A stretch of 64,000 nucleotides of DNA, from assembly GCA_019635355.1 (NCBI GenBank), contig JAHBZQ010000001.1:3720001-3784000 (forward strand), in the 5' to 3' direction. Positions 9,044 to 15,911 of the stretch are shown here, piece by piece. The position numbers and the translations under genes are program-made. The DNA is from Rhizobacter sp. (GTDB lineage Bacteria > Pseudomonadota > Gammaproteobacteria > Burkholderiales > Burkholderiaceae_C). The stretch's first letter is position 1. Each line of letters begins with the position of its first letter. The notes beneath the pieces are model-generated. The model was not told the origin of the DNA. It searched no databases and saw only the letters and a list, made by a program, of their open reading frames with translations.

Positions 9044-9155
9044 GATCGTGTCGACGGGGTGCCCTGCGCAGCGAAGTAAAGGAAGGAATCGATGAACGCG
9101 GGAGCGTTCATCGAGGAGGGACATGAGCGGAGCAGGGCACCCCGTCGGCACGATC
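9044..9155 (-). repeat. Structured repeat element, copy 2 (inverted relative to copy 1)
   Basis: Outer arms 9044-9067 and 9132-9155 are 23/24 complementary, with a sequence different from copy 1. The inner hairpin is GATGAACGC (9091-9099) with GCGTTCATC (9104-9112). The complement of box B (9066-9082, 17/17) and of box A (9118-9133, 16/16) match copy 1 exactly. Together the two copies form a BIME-like inverted pair. The rest of the 296-base gap between the GGDEF-EAL and MFS genes holds no recognisable gene. Confidence 0.85.
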
Positions 9156-9172
9156 CCGCTCAGAGCCCAAAA

Positions 9173-10639
9173 TCACACGGTGGCGGGCCCCACAGAATCA
9201 TGCGAGTTCGCGACAGGCCCAGAGACACGCAGCAGCCCCGCCCCGATCAACCCCGCCGCAGCCGCAAAGCACGCGCCGACGACGAACGCGATCGCATAAC
9301 CGCCACTCAGCGCCACCGGCGTGCTCGCGCCCATCGACAGCAAGGCATCGCGCCGCGCATCGGCCAGGCTCGCCAGCACCGCCAGGCCAAGCGAGCCGCC
9401 CATCATGAACGAGGTGTTGACGATGCCCGAGGCCAGGCCGGAATCGGCGGGTGACACATCGCTCATCGCCGCCAGCAGCACCGGGTTGAACGCGATGCCG
9501 GCGCCCAGGCCGAGCAGCAGCATGCCCGGCAGCACGTCGACCCAGAAGGTGCCGTCGACCGGCGCACGTGCGAAGAGCGCGAGGCCCACCGCGGCCATCA
9601 AGAGGCCGGCCGCGAGCGGCTTGCGCAGGCCGAAGCGCATCACCATCTTGGCCGAGATGCCCAGCGAGAAGATGGCCATGATGATGTTCGACGGCAGGAA
9701 GGCGAGGCCCACCTGCATCGGCGTGTAGTCGAGCACCAGCTGCAGGTAGAGCGCCGAGATGAAGAACCACGCGAACATGCCGGCGGCCCACAGCACGCCC
9801 ACCACGTTCGAGACGGCGAGGTTGCGCGAGCGGAAGAGCTTGAGCGGCATCAGCGGGTGCTGCACACGTGCTTCGATGGCGACGAAGACGCCCAGCAACA
9901 CCACGGCCGCGGCCAGCAGGCCGAGGGTCTGCGTGGAGCCCCAGCCGGCCTGGTTGCCGTTCACCACCGCATAGACCGCGAGCAGCATCGCGGCCGTCAC
10001 CGTGATGGCGCCGCCCACGTCGAGCTTCTCGCCGTGCGCCTGGCCGCGGCCCTTCGGCAGCAGGCCCATGCTGAGTGCGTAGACCAGCACGCCGATCGGC
10101 AGGTTGACGAGGAAGATCCAGTGCCAGTTGAGGCTGCTCGTGAGCAGGCCACCCAGCAGCACGCCCACGCTGCCGCCACCGGCGCAGACGAAGCCGTAGA
10201 TGCCCATCGCCTTGGCGCGGTCGGCCGGCGCGGTGAAGAGGTTCATGATCAGCGAGAGCGACACCGCCGACACCACCGCACCGCCGATGCCCTGCACCGC
10301 GCGCGCGACGATGAGCATCGCCTGGCCTTGGGCCAGCCCGCACGCGGCCGACGCAGCGGTGAAGAGCACGAGGCCCAGCAGGAAGAGCTTGCGGTGGCCG
10401 TACAGGTCGCCCAGCCGGCCGCCGAGCAGCAGGAAGCCGCCGAAGGTCAGCATGTAGGCGTTGACCACCCACACGAGCGACGTTTCGGTGAAACCGAGGT
10501 CGGCGCGGATCGAGGGCAGGGCCACGTTCACGATGGTCGTGTCGAGCACGATCATCAGCACGCCGATGCACAGCACGGCGAGTGCCGTCCAGCGTTTCTT
10601 GTCGTCGATCTTCTTGTCGTCGAGGGTGGGGGTCGTCAT
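9173..10639 (-). CDS. DHA2-type MFS drug efflux transporter (EmrB/QacA family)
   Basis: A 488-residue inner-membrane proton-drug antiporter with about 14 predicted helices. The family signature in helix 1, LDTTIVNVALPSIRADLG, and motif A, GGRLGDLYGHRKLFLLGL, are both present. Motif C-like GFVCAGGGSVGVLLGG follows in helix 5. The N-terminus is cytoplasmic and lysine/aspartate-rich (DDKKIDDKKR). It is followed on the same strand, in transcription order, by nothing but the repeat cluster. The upstream VOC gene ends 15 bases before its start, so the two are likely co-transcribed and thus plausibly under the HxlR regulator. Substrates are unknown. Confidence 0.92.
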   Translation of the reverse strand: MTTPTLDDKKIDDKKRWTALAVLCIGVLMIVLDTTIVNVALPSIRADLGFTETSLVWVVNAYMLTFGGFLLLGGRLGDLYGHRKLFLLGLVLFTAASAACGLAQGQAMLIVARAVQGIGGAVVSAVSLSLIMNLFTAPADRAKAMGIYGFVCAGGGSVGVLLGGLLTSSLNWHWIFLVNLPIGVLVYALSMGLLPKGRGQAHGEKLDVGGAITVTAAMLLAVYAVVNGNQAGWGSTQTLGLLAAAVVLLGVFVAIEARVQHPLMPLKLFRSRNLAVSNVVGVLWAAGMFAWFFISALYLQLVLDYTPMQVGLAFLPSNIIMAIFSLGISAKMVMRFGLRKPLAAGLLMAAVGLALFARAPVDGTFWVDVLPGMLLLGLGAGIAFNPVLLAAMSDVSPADSGLASGIVNTSFMMGGSLGLAVLASLADARRDALLSMGASTPVALSGGYAIAFVVGACFAAAAGLIGAGLLRVSGPVANSHDSVGPATV

Positions 10640-10654
10640 GGAGATCCTTGAAGC

Positions 10655-11098
10655 TCAGCCCATCTCTTTGGGGCCGCCGTTGATGAGCCAGCAGGTGCCG
10701 AAGCGGTCGACCACCGCGCCGAAGGCCTCGGCCCAGAAGGTGGGCGACATCGGCATGTCGACACGGCCGCCGGTGGCGAAGGTGTCGAACACCTTGCGCG
10801 CTTCGGCGACGGTCGGGTAGGTGAGGGCGAGGCCGAAACCCTTCTGGCCCTCGTAGGGCTGGCCGGGCATGGTATCGGAGGCGAGCAGGCGCTGTTCGCC
10901 GACCAGCAGCGACGCATGCAGGATGCGGTTCTTCACCTCGGGCGGCGCGTCTGCCGGCGCGCGCATCGCCGGGTCGGGCGACTCCGAGAGTTTCATCATC
11001 ATCTCGAGCTTGCCGCCCAGCGTCTTCTCGTAGAAGCGCATGGCGTCGGCGCAGGTGCCGTCGAAGTTGAGGTAGGCGTCGATGGTCGGTGTGCTCAT
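10655..11098 (-). CDS. VOC/PhnB-like glyoxalase-fold protein
   Basis: A 147-residue protein of the PhnB (3-demethylubiquinone methyltransferase-like) branch of the vicinal oxygen chelate superfamily. Typical segments are AYLNFDGTCADAMRFYEKTLGG at the start, GEQRLLASDTMPG in the middle and FWAEAFGAVVDRFGTCWLIN at the end. PhnB-like proteins are mostly of unknown function; some relate to resistance or metal-dependent chemistry. The ATG at 11098 is chosen because the fold begins at once. It is divergent from the HxlR regulator across a nested palindrome and is followed by the MFS pump, suggesting a regulator-controlled detoxification unit (inference). Confidence 0.85.
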   Translation of the reverse strand: MSTPTIDAYLNFDGTCADAMRFYEKTLGGKLEMMMKLSESPDPAMRAPADAPPEVKNRILHASLLVGEQRLLASDTMPGQPYEGQKGFGLALTYPTVAEARKVFDTFATGGRVDMPMSPTFWAEAFGAVVDRFGTCWLINGGPKEMG

Positions 11099-11151
11099 GG
11101 TCGGGGCTCCTGAGGTGGGAGGGGGTTGGGCGGCCAGTCTAAGCACGTTAG

Positions 11152-11185
11152 TCCTGAAAAACAACTGACAAGTTGTGAGTCAGGA
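11152..11185. promoter_or_regulatory. Nested 34-bp palindrome, probable HxlR operator
   Basis: Two concentric perfect inverted repeats: TCCTGA (11152-11157) with TCAGGA (11180-11185), and ACAACT (11161-11166) with AGTTGT (11171-11176), around a GACA centre. It lies 22 bases before the HxlR start and 54 before the divergent VOC gene. The layout fits a dimeric HTH repressor controlling both directions. Confidence 0.65.
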
Positions 11186-11206
11186 TTTGGCGGTAGACTG
11201 CCCCGC

Positions 11207-11875
11207 ATGAGCTTCAAGCGCAGTTACGAAGACGGGTGCGCCGCCGCGCACGCACTCGACCTGGTGGGGGAGCGCTGGGCGCTCCTCATCGTGCGCGAGC
11301 TGGTGTTCGGCGGCAAGCGCTTCACCGACCTGCGCGCCGGCCTGCCCGGCATCAGCCCCAACGTGCTCACGCTGCGGCTCGAAGAGCTGGAGCAGGCCTC
11401 GGTGCTGCGGCGCCGCCGCCTCTTGCCGCCGGCCGCCACCTACGTCTACGAGCTCACCGACTGGGGCCGCGAACTCGCGCCGCTGCTGAGCGCGCTGGGC
11501 CGCTGGGGCTCACGCTCGCCCTTGATGACACAGGGGCTGCCGGTGTCGACGGCGTCGTTGATGATGTCCCTGCAGACGCTCTTCAGCGCCGAACTCGCGG
11601 GCGACTTCCGCGCCACGATCGGGCTGCGGCTCGGCGACGAGCGCTTCCATGCGGTGGTGGCCGAAGGCAGCATCGCCGTCGAGCGTGGCGAGGCCGAGAC
11701 ACCCGATGCCGTGATCACCGGCAGCACGGCGGCACTGGCCGACGTGATCTATGGCGGGCGCAAGCTCACCGAGGCGGTCAAGGCCGGCGACCTCGCCCTC
11801 GACGGCGACAAGGCCGCCGTCAAGCGTTTCGTCACGCTCTTCGTGTTGCCCGAGCCGGTGCCGGCCGCGGGCTGA
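11207..11875 (+). CDS. HxlR-family transcriptional regulator with C-terminal SCP2-like domain
   Basis: A 222-residue winged-helix regulator. The HxlR domain covers roughly residues 1-95: CAAAHALDLVGERWALLIVR, then FTDLRAGLPGISPNVLTLRL and the wing ending in YELTDWGREL. The C-terminal half (about 110-220) resembles the SCP2/sterol-carrier fold seen in some HxlR proteins (IGLRLGDERFHAVVAEGS, LAGDLALDGD), a possible hydrophobic ligand pocket. HxlR proteins respond to electrophiles, drugs or metabolites. The ATG at 11207 starts MSFKRSY, directly before the HTH; the in-frame ATG at 11126 would overlap the palindrome. Likely targets are itself and the divergent VOC-MFS pair. Confidence 0.87.
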   Translation: MSFKRSYEDGCAAAHALDLVGERWALLIVRELVFGGKRFTDLRAGLPGISPNVLTLRLEELEQASVLRRRRLLPPAATYVYELTDWGRELAPLLSALGRWGSRSPLMTQGLPVSTASLMMSLQTLFSAELAGDFRATIGLRLGDERFHAVVAEGSIAVERGEAETPDAVITGSTAALADVIYGGRKLTEAVKAGDLALDGDKAAVKRFVTLFVLPEPVPAAG

Positions 11876-11893
11876 ACGCAACGGGAAAGAAGC

Positions 11894-12163
11894 TCAGGAG
11901 TCGAGCGGCGACAGGCGCTCCGACATCTGCTGGCAGATCGTGCTGCCGAGTGCGCTCACGCGCAGCTGGCCGCCGTGCCATTCGAGCCAGCCCAGGGCCA
12001 CGTAGTTGTCGATGAAGGTTTCGTCGACGAGGTCGGCGCGGCGGCGCTGCAGCAGGTTGACCGTGTCCAGCAGCGCATCGCGCAGGACTTCATGGCGGGT
12101 GAGGCCATGCTGGGCCGCGGCGGGGTGGTGACGACCGTAGGTCTGTGCAGTGGCAAACGACAT
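11894..12163 (-). CDS. Small hypothetical protein, 89 residues
   Basis: I do not recognise this protein. It has 89 residues, is soluble, predicted mostly helical in the first two-thirds (HEVLRDALLDTVNLLQRRRADLVDET) and ends acidic (SERLSPLDS). The ATG at 12163 has a GGAG nine bases upstream, supporting a real gene. The segment FIDNYVALGWLEWHGGQLRVSALGSTIC reads like a short winged-helix tail, but this is weak. It lies between a converging HxlR regulator and a LysR gene on the same strand, separated from the latter by a terminator-like hairpin. Confidence 0.6.
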   Translation of the reverse strand: MSFATAQTYGRHHPAAAQHGLTRHEVLRDALLDTVNLLQRRRADLVDETFIDNYVALGWLEWHGGQLRVSALGSTICQQMSERLSPLDS

Positions 12164-12238
12164 GAGGAACTCCGTGAAGGGGTGACAACGTTGGCGTCAT
12201 CGTCGCGGAAGCGGCTCGCCTTGCCTGTAGGACAACCG

Positions 12239-12262
12239 GCCGGCCGACCGTCATCGGCCGGC
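12239..12262 (-). terminator. Terminator-like hairpin after the LysR gene
   Basis: GCCGGCCGA (12239-12247) pairs perfectly with TCGGCCGGC (12254-12262) around a six-base loop, 18 bases after the lysR stop on the minus strand. The following T-run is poor (TTGTCC), so termination is plausible, not certain. Confidence 0.45.
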
Positions 12263-12279
12263 GGATTTGTGGCACTGCA

Positions 12280-13143
12280 TCATTCCGCGCGGCGCAGCGT
12301 GGCGACGACCTGCTCCTGCAGGGCGTCGACGGCCGCCGAGCCCGCCGAGGCCTTGCTGCGCAGCGCGGCGACTTCCATCGGCGGCAGCGCCGGCAGGCCC
12401 TGCCGTTCGCCGAGGATCTGCAGCCCCGTCGGCACGCTGCAGCGGGTGAGCGCGGCGATCGCGAGGCCGCTCTCCACCGCCGCCACGTGGCCGGGCAGGC
12501 TGGAGCTGTTGTAGACGATGCGATGCCGGCGGCCGTGGGCGGCGAGGGCGGACAGTGCACCTCGCCGTGCGAGGCTGCCCGGTTCGTAGACGGCGATGGG
12601 CAGCGGGTCGCGCCGCCAAGCTTCGTGCTGGGGAGCCCCCACCCACACCAGCGGCTCGTGGAAGAGCAGGGTGCCTCGCTGCGGCCGGTCGCGCGTGACG
12701 ACGGCCAGGTCGATCTCGCCCCGCTGCACCCGAGGGATCAGCAGCGTGGACTGCTCGCACACGAGGGTGAGTTCGACGGCCGCATGCCGCGCGGCGAAGC
12801 TGCGCAGCACGGGGGCGAGGTAGGCCACCGCATAGTCGTCGGGCACGCCGAGTGTCACGCGGCCGGAGAGGGCCGGGCCCCGCAGTGCGGCGACCGCCTC
12901 GTCGTGCAGCGCCAGCACGCGGCGCGCGTAGCCGAGCAGCTCATGGCCGCTCGCGGTGAGCTCCAGCAGGCGCGGGCCGCGGCTCAGCACCGGGCGGCCG
13001 ATGGCGTCTTCGAGCTTCTTGAGCTGCATGCTCAGCGCCGATTGCGAGCGGTGCACCAGCGGCGCGGCGGCAGTGAGCGAGCCGGCGTCGACCACCGCCA
13101 CGAAGGCGCGCAGCCAGTCGAGTTGCAGGTCGTTCGAGGCCAT
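12280..13143 (-). CDS. LysR-family transcriptional regulator
   Basis: A 287-residue LysR regulator. The N-terminal winged HTH is clear: LDWLRAFVAVVDAGSLTAAA, then SQSALSMQLKKLEDAIGRPV and the linker helix region LLGYARRVLALHDEAVAAL. The effector domain follows (about residues 90-280), starting GRVTLGVPDDYAVAYLAP. It is divergent from an EamA-type exporter with an 85-base gap holding a spaced inverted repeat, the classic LysR arrangement with its target. The effector is not known; amino acids or related metabolites would fit an EamA exporter. Confidence 0.92.
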   Translation of the reverse strand: MASNDLQLDWLRAFVAVVDAGSLTAAAPLVHRSQSALSMQLKKLEDAIGRPVLSRGPRLLELTASGHELLGYARRVLALHDEAVAALRGPALSGRVTLGVPDDYAVAYLAPVLRSFAARHAAVELTLVCEQSTLLIPRVQRGEIDLAVVTRDRPQRGTLLFHEPLVWVGAPQHEAWRRDPLPIAVYEPGSLARRGALSALAAHGRRHRIVYNSSSLPGHVAAVESGLAIAALTRCSVPTGLQILGERQGLPALPPMEVAALRSKASAGSAAVDALQEQVVATLRRAE

Positions 13144-13162
13144 GGTGCTCCACTATTCGATT

Positions 13163-13217
13163 AGCGCATGATAGGCGTTCGAACTATGCGCTTTACGGGA
13201 TTGTGGTGCGTGACCAC
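13163..13217. promoter_or_regulatory. Inverted repeats in the LysR/EamA divergent promoter
   Basis: AGCGCAT (13163-13169) pairs with ATGCGCT (13186-13192) over a 16-base spacer, and GTGGT (13203-13207) with ACCAC (13213-13217) over five bases. The first, wider repeat is a candidate LysR site. The second lies 12 bases before the exporter start. Confidence 0.4.
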
Positions 13218-13228
13218 AGTGCCGTGCC

Positions 13229-14164
13229 ATGAACCCGAACGACCGCACCGCGTTGCGCCACGGCACCATCTTGGTGGTGGCTGGGGGCCTGCTCCTGGGC
13301 ACGCTCGGCGTGTTCGTCGAAGAGGCCGGGGCGCACCCACTCACCACCGTGTGGTGCCGCTGTGCCTTCGGCCTGCTGGCGCTGAGCGTGTGGGGCCTGG
13401 CGTCTCGCCGCCTGGGCGAGCTGCGCCTGCCGTGGCGCGCGTGGCGATGGGCCGCGGCGGCGGCGCTGCTGATGATCGTCAACTGGGCGCTTTTCTTCGC
13501 GGCCATCCCCCGCCTGTCGATCGGGCTGGCCACCGTGGTGTTCCACGTGCAGCCGCTGTGGGTGCTGGTGCTGGGCGCGTGGTGGTGGCGCCAGCCGGTC
13601 ACCGCGCGGCAGTGGGGCGCGGTGCTCGTGGCGCTGCTTGGCCTGGGCCTGGCCTCGGGCCTGCTCGACGAAGCCTGGCCCGGCGACCCGCAGCGTTATG
13701 CGCTGGGGCTGCTCATGTGCTTCGGCGGCTCCCTGAGCTATGCGCTCGTCACGCTGATCGCGAAGGCGGCGAAGGAGGTCGGCTCGTTGGCGATGGCGTG
13801 GTGGCAATGCGCCATCGGCACCGTGCTGCTGCTGGCGTGGCCGCTGCTGCACGGCTGGCCCGCGGGTGGTGCGGCGTGGGCCTGGCTGGCCGGGCTCGGC
13901 GCGCTGCACACCGGCCTTGCGTATGTGCTGCTCTACGCGGGCATGGCCCGCCTGCCCACCGATCGCATCGCGGTGCTGCAGTTCGTCTACCCGCTGGCGG
14001 CGATCGGGGTCGACTGGATCGTCTACGGCCGCGCCTTGAGCCCCGTGCAGCTGGGTGGGGCCGCGCTGATGGCGCTGGCCCTCTTGAGCCTCAAGCGAGG
14101 CCCGTCCGGGCTCACTCGGCCTGCACCGCCTCGACCTGGATGCGCAGGCCCACGTCCATCTTGA
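13229..14164 (+). CDS. EamA/DMT-family transporter
   Basis: A 311-residue inner-membrane protein with about ten helices built as two EamA repeats (roughly residues 12-140 and 155-290). Typical features are the early ILVVAGGLLLGTLGVFVEEA helix and the end-of-repeat segments RLSIGLATVVFHVQPLWVLVL and LPTDRIAVLQFVYPLAAIGVDWI. Such proteins export amino acids, metabolites or dipeptides. It faces a LysR regulator across a short promoter region and is likely its target. The last 17 codons overlap the 3' end of the convergent yceI-like gene by 53 bases, and the tail (GLTRPAPPRPGCAGPRPS) is low in complexity, perhaps extended by drift of the stop. Confidence 0.9.
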   Translation: MNPNDRTALRHGTILVVAGGLLLGTLGVFVEEAGAHPLTTVWCRCAFGLLALSVWGLASRRLGELRLPWRAWRWAAAAALLMIVNWALFFAAIPRLSIGLATVVFHVQPLWVLVLGAWWWRQPVTARQWGAVLVALLGLGLASGLLDEAWPGDPQRYALGLLMCFGGSLSYALVTLIAKAAKEVGSLAMAWWQCAIGTVLLLAWPLLHGWPAGGAAWAWLAGLGALHTGLAYVLLYAGMARLPTDRIAVLQFVYPLAAIGVDWIVYGRALSPVQLGGAALMALALLSLKRGPSGLTRPAPPRPGCAGPRPS

Positions 14165-14681
14165 AACCCCAATCCTTGCCAGCGTCCATGCCGAAGTCGG
14201 CGCGGTTGATCGTGGCCGACGCATCGGCACCGCACCAGTCGCGCTTGAGCATGGGGTGCGGGATGCACTTGAAGGTGTGGATGGTGAGCGTCACTGGCTT
14301 GGTCACGCCGCGCAGCGTGAGCTCGCCCACCACGCGAGAGGGGGCGTCGTTGCTGAAGCCGTCGAGCTTGCCCGTGTAGCGCGCCTGCGGGAATTTGGCG
14401 GTGTCGAAGAGCTCGGCTTCGCGCGCCTTGCTGTTCATGATGTCGAGGCCGAAGTCGATGCTGGTCACGTCCATCGTGATGTCGACGCTGCCGCTGCCGG
14501 CCGCCTTGTCGAGCACGATGGTGCCGGTGTTCTTGTTGATCTTGCCGCGCCACATCGACATGCCCATGTGGTCGGCCTCGAAGCTCGGGAAGGTGTGCAT
14601 CGGGTCGACGGTGTAGGTGGCCGGGGCGGCGTGCGCGGCGGCGGCCAGGGCCAGCATGCTGAAGAGGGCGAGTGCTTTCAT
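14112..14681 (-). CDS. YceI-family periplasmic lipid-binding-fold protein
   Basis: A 189-residue secreted YceI-like lipocalin-fold protein. The signal peptide MKALALFSMLALAAAAHA is followed by the family start APATYTVDPMHTFPSFEADH. Later segments (GTIVLDKAAGSGSVDITMDV, TSIDFGLDIMNSKAREAELF, GELTLRGVTKPVTLTI) match the family well. YceI proteins bind isoprenoid or polyprenyl lipids in the periplasm and are often induced by base or oxidative stress. Two cysteines (FKCIPHP and DWCGAD) could form a disulfide. It diverges from an AraC regulator 66 bases away. Its 3' end overlaps the convergent transporter gene by 53 bases. Confidence 0.9.
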   Translation of the reverse strand: MKALALFSMLALAAAAHAAPATYTVDPMHTFPSFEADHMGMSMWRGKINKNTGTIVLDKAAGSGSVDITMDVTSIDFGLDIMNSKAREAELFDTAKFPQARYTGKLDGFSNDAPSRVVGELTLRGVTKPVTLTIHTFKCIPHPMLKRDWCGADASATINRADFGMDAGKDWGFKMDVGLRIQVEAVQAE

Positions 14682-14747
14682 CGGTCGGCTCGGGCAGGGG
14701 TGGCGGGGAGCGCGATGGTGCCACGCCCGGCTACGATGCGCGCCGAC

Positions 14748-15809
14748 ATGGATGCTGCCACCCTGCACACGCTCGACGTCGCGCTGCGCGCGGGGCTGGT
14801 CACGCTGATGCTCTTCGTGGGGGCGGTGCTGTGGCGCGACGCCCGCTCTCCATCGTGCCGGCCCGGGGCGCTGGTGGCGCTGGGCGTGGCCGCGTATGCG
14901 CTGCAGTCGTCGGCCGGCTTCGCGGGCTGGCCGCCCTTGTGGCGTGCGCCGGTGGCGATGCTGTCGACGGGCAATGCCGTCATGTTCTGGCTCTTCGCAC
15001 GCTCTCTCTTCGAGGACGACTTCCGCTGGCACCCGCGGCACGCGCTGCTGTGGGCGGTGCTGGCGGGGCTGGCGCTCTTCGGCTGCGTGTTCGGCCCGCG
15101 GCTGTGGCTGGGTCTCACGATCACGGGCGTCACGCTCGGCTTCTCGGTGCTGGCCGTGGCGCAGACGCTCGCCTCCTGGCGCGCCGACCTGGTGGAGCGG
15201 CGGCGCCGGCTGCGCGTCTTCATCGTTGGCGCGGGTGCGCTCTACACGGTGGTGCAGATGGGCCCGCGCCTCGGGTCGGCCGGGCCGGTCGGGCCGGTGC
15301 TGGCGCTGGTCGACATGGCGATGCTGTCGGCCATCGCGCTCGTCGTGTCGTGGCGGCTCATCGCCGTGCCGAGCCAGGGCCTGCTGGTGCCGACCCAGCC
15401 GCCGCCCTTGCCGGTGCCCGAGACCCGCACCCCGGCCGCGGCCACCGCCCCAGAGCCGCCGGTCGACCCGGCGCTCATCGCCGCGCTCGAGCGCCTGATG
15501 GCCGAAGAGCGGGTCTACCGCGAAGAAGGCTTGACCATCGCCCGCCTGGCGGAACGGCTCGCCGTGCCCGAGTACAAGCTGCGCCGCGCCATCAACCAGG
15601 GCCTGGGCTACCGCAACTTCAACGTCTTCCTCAACCGCTACCGGCTCGACGAGGCCAAGGCCGCGCTGGCCGACCCGGCGCAGGCGCCCGTGCCGGTGCT
15701 GACCATCGCGCTCGACGCCGGCTTCCAGTCGCTCGGCCCCTTCAACCGCGCCTTCAAGGCCGAGACGGGCCAGACGCCGACCGAATTCCGCAAAGCAGCA
15801 TTGACCTGA
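14748..15809 (+). CDS. AraC-family regulator with N-terminal membrane domain
   Basis: A 353-residue protein with about seven hydrophobic helices (residues 8-215) followed by a proline-rich linker (PTQPPPLPVPETRTPAAATAPEPP) and a C-terminal AraC/XylS domain. The HTH reads EGLTIARLAERLAVPEYKLR and VLTIALDAGFQSLGPFNRAFK, with the closing GQTPTEFRK. Membrane-anchored AraC proteins of this kind probably sense a signal in or across the inner membrane. The ATG at 14748 (MDAATLHTLD) is adopted because earlier in-frame ATGs fall in the opposite gene. It diverges from the yceI-like gene. Its target is unknown. Confidence 0.87.
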   Translation: MDAATLHTLDVALRAGLVTLMLFVGAVLWRDARSPSCRPGALVALGVAAYALQSSAGFAGWPPLWRAPVAMLSTGNAVMFWLFARSLFEDDFRWHPRHALLWAVLAGLALFGCVFGPRLWLGLTITGVTLGFSVLAVAQTLASWRADLVERRRRLRVFIVGAGALYTVVQMGPRLGSAGPVGPVLALVDMAMLSAIALVVSWRLIAVPSQGLLVPTQPPPLPVPETRTPAAATAPEPPVDPALIAALERLMAEERVYREEGLTIARLAERLAVPEYKLRRAINQGLGYRNFNVFLNRYRLDEAKAALADPAQAPVPVLTIALDAGFQSLGPFNRAFKAETGQTPTEFRKAALT

Positions 15810-15911
15810 GCTTTCGCTCGCCGATTTCAGGAATCGGCCAGCCGATTCCGGCATGGGCAAGACGCGGCCGGGGCGCTTTCGCATCCTGAGGGCTCTATTC
15901 AGGAGCCTTCG

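Noticed and set aside
8877..9172. CRISPR array or insertion sequence remnant at the repeat cluster
   Set aside because: Only two inverted copies, no regular spacers, no transposase fragment or target-site duplication.
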